This document shows positions 57,569-64,000 of a DNA stretch of 64,000 nucleotides, one piece after another. Position numbers and translations under genes: made by a program. The stretch spans positions 1 through 64,000 of the forward strand of contig LEKJ01000116.1 in the NCBI GenBank assembly GCA_029852775.1. Direction: 5' to 3'. This DNA comes from Pasteurellaceae bacterium LFhippo2. GTDB taxonomy: Bacteria > Pseudomonadota > Gammaproteobacteria > Enterobacterales > Pasteurellaceae. Positions within the stretch are counted from its first letter, which is position 1, and every line of letters begins with the position of its first letter. The notes below the pieces were generated by a model that worked only from the letters and a program-made list of their open reading frames with translations, ran no database searches and was not told where the DNA came from.

Positions 57569-59221
57569 ATGAAAAACCACTACTTAACTTGGAAGTTTCT
57601 AGCACTTTTTAGCACCATATTGATTTTGTTGCCGTTGCTTGCAATTAGCTATCACGCATTCGGTGGCAACTTTGACAATATGATCCACTTATGGAATACG
57701 ATGCTTGGCACTTATGTGATCAACTCCAGTTTGCTTGTGCTTGGAACAGTGGCGCTTTCATTAATTTTTGCCCTGCCATCTGCGTGGATTGTGGCAAATT
57801 ATCGCTTTTTTGGACAACGCACTCTACAGTGGTTACTCTGCTTACCACTGGCGATGCCAGCTTATCTTATCGCTTATCTCTACACAGATTTACTCGACTA
57901 TTCGGGAGCCTTTCAAGAATTATTACGTAATATTTTCGGCTGGCAACGTCCGCAAGACTATTGGTTTCCCCAAATCCGGACTCTGTATGGCGCTTGCTTT
58001 GTACTGGCGTTAGTACTCTACCCTTATATTTTCTTACTGGCTCGTGTGGCACTGCTAGAACAATCCGAAAATTTATTACATAGTGCCAAAATGCTAGGCG
58101 CAACATCTGGACAGATTTTTCGTAGAATTACCGTGCCATTAATTCGCCCTGCAATTGCAGTGGGAATGGCATTGGTGGCAATGGAGACATTAGGCGATTT
58201 TGGCACTGTTGCCTATTTTGCTGTGCCCACTTTAACTACTGCCATTTACGACTCTTGGCTCGGTTTCCACGATATTGGTACCGCAAGCCAAATCTCAATT
58301 TTTATGCTATTGATGATTTTTCTGTTTCTTAGTTTTGAGCAATATAGCCGCCGCAAGCAGAAAAGTTATCAACGCGGTTATGAGAAAAAAAGTGCTTTTA
58401 AAACCTTAACCGGTTGGAAATTATGCCTTGCACAAATTTGGTGTTGGGGCTTGCTTTCTCTCGCCTTTTTTATCCCTTTAGGGCGTTTACTCTACTGGGC
58501 ATTCCACTATTTTGAGCAGTCTTGGAACTTAGATTTTACCAAGTTTGCGTTTAATAGTTTGAAGGTGTCGATTATTGCTTCTGTTGTAACTGTAAGTCTT
58601 GCCATGCTGCTCCACTTTGCAGCGCGTTTATCGCAGACGAGTAAATTTTGGCAAAAATCGACCCGCTTATCGTTACAGCTGTCATCACTTGGCTATGCTA
58701 TTCCTGGGACTGTATTGGCTATCGGCTTACTGGCGCCCTTAACCTTTGCTGATCACAAGCTACACGCGATTTTAAAATCCCTAGAATTTTCGCCTGTAGG
58801 ATTAATTTTCTCCGGCTCTCTGTTTGCATTAGTACTGGCTTATACCATTCGCTTTTTAGCAATGGCGATTGGTAGCTTAGAAACATCCCTTGCGCGAATT
58901 TCGCCATCGTTAGAAATGGCAAGCCAAACAATGGGCACTAATGGCGTAACAATGTTTAGACGTATCCACATTCCATTGATTTATAAAGGCATTATTACCG
59001 CAGGATTAATGGTGTTTATTGAGAGTATGAAAGAGCTAAATGCCTCGCTGTTACTACGCCCATTTAACTTCGATACCCTTGCAACTCACGTATTTACCTT
59101 TACGTCTGATGAGCAGTTAGAACGCGCCGCATTGCCTGCGATAGTGTTGGTGTTAGTTGGGTTAATTCCAGTGATTTGGTTAACAAGATCATTAATCTCT
59201 CAATCAGAAAAAGAACGTTGA
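57569..59221 (+). CDS. fbpB: Iron(III) ABC transporter permease FbpB
   Basis: This 550-residue inner-membrane protein has about twelve transmembrane helices in two fused BPD permease halves. Each half carries an EAA-type cytoplasmic loop, visible as SAKMLGATSGQIFRRITVPLIRPA and as EMASQTMGTNGVTMFRRIHIPLIYKG. The fused form is normal for the FbpB/SfuB family. It lies between fbpA and fbpC, separated from each by a repeat dimer or pair. Confidence 0.93.
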   Translation: MKNHYLTWKFLALFSTILILLPLLAISYHAFGGNFDNMIHLWNTMLGTYVINSSLLVLGTVALSLIFALPSAWIVANYRFFGQRTLQWLLCLPLAMPAYLIAYLYTDLLDYSGAFQELLRNIFGWQRPQDYWFPQIRTLYGACFVLALVLYPYIFLLARVALLEQSENLLHSAKMLGATSGQIFRRITVPLIRPAIAVGMALVAMETLGDFGTVAYFAVPTLTTAIYDSWLGFHDIGTASQISIFMLLMIFLFLSFEQYSRRKQKSYQRGYEKKSAFKTLTGWKLCLAQIWCWGLLSLAFFIPLGRLLYWAFHYFEQSWNLDFTKFAFNSLKVSIIASVVTVSLAMLLHFAARLSQTSKFWQKSTRLSLQLSSLGYAIPGTVLAIGLLAPLTFADHKLHAILKSLEFSPVGLIFSGSLFALVLAYTIRFLAMAIGSLETSLARISPSLEMASQTMGTNGVTMFRRIHIPLIYKGIITAGLMVFIESMKELNASLLLRPFNFDTLATHVFTFTSDEQLERAALPAIVLVLVGLIPVIWLTRSLISQSEKER

Positions 59222-59253
59222 TAGCCAGATAAATAAACATTTATTCAATAACC

Positions 59254-59322
59254 GTAGGGACAGGGTTTATCCCTGTCCAGAGCCACAGCTAATTTTAGGA
59301 CAGGCATAAAGCCTGTCCCTAC
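59254..59322. repeat. GTAG-hairpin REP pair between fbpB and fbpC, class D
   Basis: Monomer 59254-59278 is GTAG plus GGACAGGG / CCCTGTCC with a longer loop. The inverted monomer at 59298-59322 has GGACAGGC / GCCTGTCC. The stem change is compensated. Confidence 0.85.
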
Positions 59323-59351
59323 AAAATACTTTGGAAATAATATAACGCATA

Positions 59352-60365
59352 ATGAAACTACTTGATATTCAAAACCTTAGCTGCCAATTTAGGCAGACTG
59401 TTGTACTACAAGATTTAACCTTAGAAGTGGCAGAAAATGAAATTATCTGCCTACTGGGTGCGAGTGGCTGTGGTAAAACAACCTTACTTAAAGCAATCGC
59501 AGGCCTACAACCGATTTCACAAGGCACAATTACCCTTGCTGGCAACGATTTAAGCCATACCGCTGTAGAACAACGAAAAATCGGCTTAATTTTCCAAGAC
59601 TATGCCCTTTTTCCGCATTTAACGGTGGCGGAAAATATTCAGTTTGGACTCACAAAATTACCTAAATCCGAACAGCAATCTATTACCGAACAGATGCTTT
59701 CTGTAGTGAAATTACAAGGCTTTGAACAACGCTTCCCCCACGAACTTTCTGGCGGACAGCAGCAACGTGTTGCTATTGCACGCGCTTTGGCAAATAAGCC
59801 TGAATTATTACTACTTGATGAACCGTTTTCCAATATCGATAGCCAAACGCGCTATGCGATGATTCAAGAGATTAAGCAGATTCTTAAAAGCCAAAAAGTC
59901 CCTGCGATTTTTGTCACTCATAGCAAAGAAGAAGCCTTTGCTTTTGCCGATAAAATTGCGGTAATGGATCAGGGCAAAATTGTGCAATTTGGTGCGCCAA
60001 ATACGCTATATCATCAGCCTGTAAATCGCTTTGTAGCCGATTTTTTAGGGGGAACAAACTATTTAGATTGTGAAGTACAGAATCAAAATTGGTTAGAAAG
60101 TGCCATTGGTAGCTTTCAATTCCCTGAAATTCATTATCCAAAAGGTAAATATCAGTGGTTACTACGCCCAGAACAAGTGGTGATTAAAGCTGATGAAAAT
60201 GGTAAAGGGGAAATTGTTGAGAAGCTATTCTTAGGGCAATTCTACCGCTATCAAATTGCAATAAATGGCGCAGATCTTACCGCTTTCCAAAGTTTAAATC
60301 TGCCGCTGAATGCGAAAGTATCTGTAGGATTTCAGTTTGCGGAGTTGGTGCTATTTGAACTTTAG
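59352..60365 (+). CDS. fbpC: Iron(III) ABC transporter ATP-binding protein FbpC
   Basis: This 337-residue protein has Walker A GASGCGKTT, signature LSGGQQQRVAIARAL, Walker B LLLLDEPFSNID and switch FVTHSKEEA. The C-terminal TOBE-type domain (about 240-337) is present. It energises FbpB. The order fbpA-fbpB-fbpC is standard. The gap after fbpB is enlarged by repeats, yet no promoter is obvious in it. Confidence 0.93.
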   Translation: MKLLDIQNLSCQFRQTVVLQDLTLEVAENEIICLLGASGCGKTTLLKAIAGLQPISQGTITLAGNDLSHTAVEQRKIGLIFQDYALFPHLTVAENIQFGLTKLPKSEQQSITEQMLSVVKLQGFEQRFPHELSGGQQQRVAIARALANKPELLLLDEPFSNIDSQTRYAMIQEIKQILKSQKVPAIFVTHSKEEAFAFADKIAVMDQGKIVQFGAPNTLYHQPVNRFVADFLGGTNYLDCEVQNQNWLESAIGSFQFPEIHYPKGKYQWLLRPEQVVIKADENGKGEIVEKLFLGQFYRYQIAINGADLTAFQSLNLPLNAKVSVGFQFAELVLFEL

Positions 60366-60386
60366 ATAAATTATATATTGCGTAAT

Positions 60387-60410
60387 GATGGGCAAGGATG
60401 CCCATCCTAC
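60387..60410 (-). repeat. GTAG-hairpin REP monomer, class A variant
   Basis: The stem GATGGGCA / TGCCCATC ends in CTAC, 21 bases after fbpC. It is the A-T variant also seen at 11800. Confidence 0.85.
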
Positions 60411-60501
60411 ATATTCAATTAGATCTTTATAATCAAACATCTTGCTAGATCCCCTTCGGTTTATTACACTAAGCCCACTTTTTTATTATCAAATTATCCA
60501 A

Positions 60502-61236
60502 ATGCGAATCCCAAGAATTTATCATCCTGAATTATTAGCAGGCAAAACAAACTGTATTTTAAGCGAAGATGCAACCAACCACGTTGGGCGTGTATTGCGC
60601 ATGGGCGAAGGGGCGGAGTTGATCCTATTTGATGGTTCAAATCATATTTTCAACGCTGTAATCAAAACTGTATCTAAAAAACAGATCGAAGTGGAAATTA
60701 CGTCATCAGAGCTTGATGATCGTGAATCTAATTTACCGATCCATCTAGGTCAGGTGATCTCTAGGGGGGATCGTATGGAATTTACCATTCAAAAATCGGT
60801 AGAATTAGGTGTTACCACTATTACTCCCCTTTGGTCTGAACGCTGTGGCGTAAAATTAGATGGTGAGCGCCAAGATAAAAAAATTCAGCAATGGCAAAAA
60901 ATTGCAATCGCTGCCTGTGAGCAATGCGGGCGCAACGTTGTGCCAGAAATTCGCCCGATTATGAAATTAACCGATTGGTGCAAAGAGCAAGATGGGATGT
61001 TAAAACTCAATCTTCATCCACGTGCCAAATATACGATTAAATCATTACCAAATGTGCCACAAGAAGGCGTTCGCTTGCTGATTGGTTCAGAAGGCGGACT
61101 TTCTGCAGAAGAGATTGCTATGACGGAAACCGAAGGCTTTACCGAAGTTTTACTAGGTAAACGAGTTCTGCGTACAGAAACGGCATCCCTTGCAACCATT
61201 ACTGCACTACAAATTTTGTATGGAGATCTAAGTTAA
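60502..61236 (+). CDS. rsmE: 16S rRNA (uracil-1498-N3)-methyltransferase RsmE
   Basis: This 244-residue SPOUT methyltransferase has an N-terminal PUA-like domain ([14 protein letters not shown]... [12 protein letters not shown]) and the C-terminal knotted SAM site with [16 protein letters not shown] and [17 protein letters not shown] chose ATG 60502 because homology begins there. No Shine-Dalgarno is seen and the frame is open for 20 more codons. It is first in rsmE-yqgE-ruvX, with stop-start overlaps of one base. Confidence 0.94.
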   Translation: MRIPRIYHPELLAGKTNCILSEDATNHVGRVLRMGEGAELILFDGSNHIFNAVIKTVSKKQIEVEITSSELDDRESNLPIHLGQVISRGDRMEFTIQKSVELGVTTITPLWSERCGVKLDGERQDKKIQQWQKIAIAACEQCGRNVVPEIRPIMKLTDWCKEQDGMLKLNLHPRAKYTIKSLPNVPQEGVRLLIGSEGGLSAEEIAMTETEGFTEVLLGKRVLRTETASLATITALQILYGDLS

Positions 61237-61790
61237 TGAATCTACAAGGACAACTCTTAATTGCAACCCCTGAAATTGACGATGAATACTTTGATCGTGC
61301 TGTGATCTATATCTGTGAACATAACGATCAAGGTGCGATGGGATTGATGATCAATTCTCCGACTGATCTTTCCGTGATGGAATTACTGGCAAAGATGGAT
61401 TTCTTAATTGCGAATGAACGCAATTACAGCAAAGATCAACTTGTATTAAGTGGTGGTCCTGTTGGTCAAGAACGTGGCTTTATTCTGCATACACCTGTTA
61501 ATCAGCAATTTTTGCATAGCTATGAAACTGGCGATGGCTTAACACTTACAACATCAGGCGACATTCTTGATACTTTTGGGCGTGAAGATGCGCCAGAGCA
61601 TTTTATTGTTTGCTTAGGTTGCTGTACTTGGCGTGCAGAGCAATTGGAAAATGAAGTCGCTCGCAATTTTTGGATTGTTTCTCCTGCAACGGAACAAATT
61701 TTATTTAAAACTGGCTATTTAGACCGTTGGGTTGAAGCCAATGAATTACTCGGTATTGAAGGTGTTTTAGCACCGGCAGGACACGCATAA
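61236..61790 (+). CDS. yqgE: YqgE/AlgH-family protein
   Basis: At 184 residues this is the usual length for the family. [38 protein letters not shown] and [16 protein letters not shown] are signatures. The family is conserved beside ruvX but its role is unresolved. Start and stop each overlap a neighbour by one base, indicating tight translational coupling. Confidence 0.92.
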   Translation: MNLQGQLLIATPEIDDEYFDRAVIYICEHNDQGAMGLMINSPTDLSVMELLAKMDFLIANERNYSKDQLVLSGGPVGQERGFILHTPVNQQFLHSYETGDGLTLTTSGDILDTFGREDAPEHFIVCLGCCTWRAEQLENEVARNFWIVSPATEQILFKTGYLDRWVEANELLGIEGVLAPAGHA

Positions 61791-62203
61791 TGGCACAAAC
61801 AATTTTAGCATTTGATTTTGGCACTTACAGTATCGGCTGTGCTGTTGGGCAAAGTATTACTGGCACAGCACAGGGCTTACCTTCATTTAAAGCACAAGAC
61901 GGGATCCCCAATTGGGATTTAATTGGCAAAGTGATTAGCGAATGGAAACCTGATTTATTGGTGGTTGGCTTACCGTTAAATATGGACGGCACTGAACAGC
62001 CTTTAACTCAAAGAGCAAAGAAATTTGCTAACCGTTTAAACGGCCGTTTTAATTTACCTGTTGAATTGCAAGATGAGCGTTTAACAACCGTTGAAGCCCG
62101 TTCGGAAATTTTTTCGCGTGGTGGTTATAAAGCGCTGAAAAAAGGCAAAGTCGATTCGATTTCGGCCTGTTTGATTTTAGAGAGTTGGTTTGAGAATAGC
62201 TAA
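61790..62203 (+). CDS. ruvX: Pre-16S rRNA nuclease / RuvX (YqgF)
   Basis: This 137-residue RNase H-fold protein has [14 protein letters not shown] at the N-terminus, [13 protein letters not shown] in the middle, and [13 protein letters not shown]. The family is annotated as a Holliday-junction resolvase but evidence in E. coli supports a role in 16S rRNA 5'-end maturation. It ends the rsmE cluster. Glutathione synthetase gshB, present between rsmE and yqgE in E. coli, is absent here. Confidence 0.93.
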   Translation: MAQTILAFDFGTYSIGCAVGQSITGTAQGLPSFKAQDGIPNWDLIGKVISEWKPDLLVVGLPLNMDGTEQPLTQRAKKFANRLNGRFNLPVELQDERLTTVEARSEIFSRGGYKALKKGKVDSISACLILESWFENS

Positions 62204-62213
62204 TTAGATAATC

Positions 62214-62281
62214 GGGCGTACGCAGTACGCCCCTACATTCCTTATATGATTCTCATTCGTAGGGGCGTACTGCGTACGCCC
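62214..62281. repeat. GTAG-hairpin REP pair, class B, in the opposite arrangement
   Basis: The inverted monomer at 62214-62236 (stem GGGCGTAC / GTACGCCC) comes first, then 22 bases, then the direct monomer at 62259-62281. The pair lies between convergent ruvX and ytfJ and may end both transcripts. Confidence 0.85.
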
Positions 62282-62289
62282 GCCAAAAA

Positions 62290-62850
62290 TTATTGCTCAA
62301 TCAAAGTCTTAACCAATCCCAACACTTGCTGAATTTGCGTAGGTGATAATTTACCTTCTGCGGTAAATTGTACTTTACCGCTCTTATCTAACACAGCGAT
62401 AAAGCTATCCTTCTCTTTTAATTTCCACGCATTTTTCACACTGCTACTTTGGTCTAACACAATTTGTGAATGTGGATTTTCTAACTTGCCTTTTTCTGTG
62501 CTACTTTTTACAAAAGCACCTGTTGCAACAATAGCATCATCTGCATTTACAATATTAGTTGTCTGATATTTTGAACGATCAAAATTAGCCGCTTTAATTG
62601 CGTCCATTAGTGGCTGATTTTTTTCTTTTGCGCTACTACGGCCTGCAATATGCTGAACAACTCGAACTTTCCCAGTAAGACTCGCTGATTGCCAATTTTT
62701 ATAGCTAATATCTTTCCCCTTCGCAACCAATTCACCATCACTAGCGACAGAAACTGCAGGTAGTGATTGATTTAATTGTACATTGTGCGCCATTGCTACA
62801 TTTGCAAAAAAAGCGCTCGAAATACCCGCTAGTAATAAAAACTTCTTCAT
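62290..62850 (-). CDS. ytfJ: YtfJ-family periplasmic protein
   Basis: This 186-residue protein has a signal peptide ending at AMA/HNV (about residue 21). The body has a thioredoxin-like fold without an obvious CxxC. GKVRVVQHIAGRSSAKEKN and NIVNADDAIVATGAFVKSS match E. coli YtfJ. Function is not established. It is a single gene, convergent with ruvX. The 225 bases from here to yajC hold no gene I can see, only AT-rich promoter-like DNA. Confidence 0.9.
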   Translation of the reverse strand: MKKFLLLAGISSAFFANVAMAHNVQLNQSLPAVSVASDGELVAKGKDISYKNWQSASLTGKVRVVQHIAGRSSAKEKNQPLMDAIKAANFDRSKYQTTNIVNADDAIVATGAFVKSSTEKGKLENPHSQIVLDQSSSVKNAWKLKEKDSFIAVLDKSGKVQFTAEGKLSPTQIQQVLGLVKTLIEQ

Positions 62851-63075
62851 TTTTTCCTCTGTTTACTATTGAAATTAACCCCAAATGGAGCAATATCAGA
62901 GATTCTACACTGAAAGCAGCCCAAAAGAGAGCGGATCACTTGAGATTTCTCTCGTTAAATGGCTAAATTTATGCTATTTTAGTGTGCATTTTTTTATTAT
63001 GGACAATCCCTTTTAAATGGACTTCAAATAGAAAAATTTCGTCTTTTATAAACAATTACATTAAAGGAGCTTTAT

Positions 63076-63369
63076 ATGCAACAAGGCGGCGGAATGGAAA
63101 TGATCTTTATTCTGGTTATTTTTGGTCTTATCTTCTACTTTATGATTTATCGCCCACAAGCGAAACGTCAAAAACAACAACGTGATTTACTTGCAAGCCT
63201 AGAAAAAGGTAATGAAGTTTTAACAAGCGGTGGTTTAATCGGTAAAATTACTAAAGTAACTGCTGACAACGACAACATCGTTATCGCATTAAACGATACG
63301 ACTGAAGTAACAATCAAACGTGATTTCGTGGTTGCAGTGTTACCGAAAGGTTCATTGAAATCTCTTTAA
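63076..63369 (+). CDS. yajC: Preprotein translocase subunit YajC
   Basis: This 97-residue protein has one N-terminal transmembrane segment (about 6-24) and a cytoplasmic tail with YRPQAKRQKQQRDLLASLEKGNEVLTSGGLIGKI. It associates with SecDF and the SecYEG holotranslocon. AAAGGAG lies before the ATG. secD follows by 28 bases, as in most gamma-proteobacteria, but tgt is not upstream. Confidence 0.95.
   Translation: MQQGGGMEMIFILVIFGLIFYFMIYRPQAKRQKQQRDLLASLEKGNEVLTSGGLIGKITKVTADNDNIVIALNDTTEVTIKRDFVVAVLPKGSLKSL
63223..63231 (+). other. DNA uptake signal core within yajC
   Basis: Exact ACAAGCGGT, read as TSGG in the conserved LTSGG segment of YajC. Confidence 0.65.
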
Positions 63370-63397
63370 TTCTTTCCTTTGAGAAAGGGGACTTATT

Positions 63398-64000
63398 GTG
63401 TTAAACCGTTTCCCTCTTTGGAAGAACCTAATGGTGATCCTTGTGATCGCCATTGGTGCTTTATACGCCCTTCCAAATTTATATGGTGAAGACCCGTCAG
63501 TACAGGTTTCAGGTACTCGTGGTCAACAAGCGTCTGCAGAAACGCTCACCCAAGTTCAATCTGCCCTTCAATCGTTAAATATTCAGCCTAAAGCAATGAG
63601 CCTTGAAAATGGTTCAATCTTAGTGCGCCTGAATAAAGATGACGAACAACTTCCTGCAAAAGAGAAAATTGCCGAAGCCCTTGGCAATAACTACTCTGTT
63701 GCTCTTAACCTTGCACCAGCAACTCCAGAATGGTTAACGTCAATTGGTGGCGAACCAATGAAACGTGGTCTAGACTTACGTGGTGGTGTTCGCTTCTTAA
63801 TGGAAGTGGATATGAATACTGCGATGTCTAAACGCCAAGAACAGCTGCAAGATACGCTACGTAACGAATTTCGTCGTGAAAAATTCCAGTATAAAGCGGT
63901 TAAAAAAGCTGATAATTTTGCAATTGAAGTCGAATTTAATGACGCTGATACAGCCGATAAAGCTGTTCGCTTTGTTCGCAGAACACATCAAAATCTAGAA
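63398..64000 (+). CDS. secD: Protein translocase subunit SecD (5' part)
   Basis: A GTG start with GAGAAAGGGG upstream begins VLNRFPLWKNLMVILVIAIGALYALPNLYGEDPSVQVSG, matching SecD, whose usual start is MLNRYPLWK. The first transmembrane helix spans about residues 10-28 and the first periplasmic domain follows. RGLDLRGGVRFLMEVDM is the conserved D1/D4 motif. The 201 codons present are all in frame, and the gene runs off the window end. SecD uses the proton gradient to aid late protein export. Confidence 0.95.
   Translation, partial: MLNRFPLWKNLMVILVIAIGALYALPNLYGEDPSVQVSGTRGQQASAETLTQVQSALQSLNIQPKAMSLENGSILVRLNKDDEQLPAKEKIAEALGNNYSVALNLAPATPEWLTSIGGEPMKRGLDLRGGVRFLMEVDMNTAMSKRQEQLQDTLRNEFRREKFQYKAVKKADNFAIEVEFNDADTADKAVRFVRRTHQNLE

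Overview
The window is a chromosomal segment of a gamma-proteobacterium of the Pasteurellaceae. The best organism marker is the 9-mer ACAAGCGGT, the DNA-uptake signal core of the Actinobacillus pleuropneumoniae-type clade (Actinobacillus, Mannheimia, Glaesserella and relatives). I read eleven exact copies on the two strands and saw no copy of the Haemophilus influenzae-type core AAGTGCGGT. The DNA is AT-rich and gene-dense. Gene content and order fit the family: lptCAB and ptsN-rapZ without rpoN, a single-parvulin SurA, a fused HldE, leuCD, and rsmE-yqgE-ruvX without gshB. No prophage, integrase, transposase, CRISPR array, tRNA or rRNA gene was found.

Layout. 1-8.8 kb, leftward: a lipoprotein, ubiI, rapZ, ptsN, a repeat cluster, lptB-lptA-lptC (LPS transport), potD and rng. 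9-17 kb: ycaO rightward, then an envelope/translation group leftward (rsmA, surA, hldE, der, lpxL). 17-23 kb: raiA, mrp, an OppA-type lipoprotein, a MarC-family protein, rsuA-bcr. 23-33 kb: leuCD, rlmC-nagZ, a HigBA-type toxin-antitoxin pair directly ahead of mutH, recN behind a LexA box, and a flavoprotein. 32-43 kb: an EamA transporter, tex, purT behind a PurR box, cysB, yjjG, a surface-lipoprotein candidate, gcvA and the divergent GcvB small RNA, ilvE, and a RidA-like protein. 43-52 kb: ruvC and yebC split by two small lipoproteins, nudB, aspS, grpE, small membrane proteins, a second surface-lipoprotein gene broken by a stop codon, and a small lipoprotein divergent from a HTH regulator. 52-64 kb: hrpA, an iron ABC transporter (fbpABC) behind Fur- and FNR-like sites, rsmE-yqgE-ruvX, ytfJ, yajC and the start of secD.

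Most genes are housekeeping. The unusual content lies between them. There are two families of short palindromic repeats. The first has 20 monomers at 12 loci, each a GTAG tetranucleotide followed by a hairpin whose stem changes with compensation between copies. One 48-bp dimer of this family sits in frame inside hrpA, and others sit in every gap of fbpABC. The second family consists of about 65-bp double-hairpin units carrying GAGAGACAG/CTGTCTCTC, and in the 3.9 kb composite the unit pair brackets an exact uptake signal.

Other points worth checking are a G9 tract inside the likely potD promoter spacer, mutH translation apparently coupled to the antitoxin gene, an uptake-signal hairpin in the presumed leuC leader, and a 28-bp operator-like palindrome between the small lipoprotein and the HTH regulator. 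Starts were moved from the longest open frame where homology, a Shine-Dalgarno sequence or a -10 box argued for it. Family calls come from recognising protein motifs by eye, with no database search.
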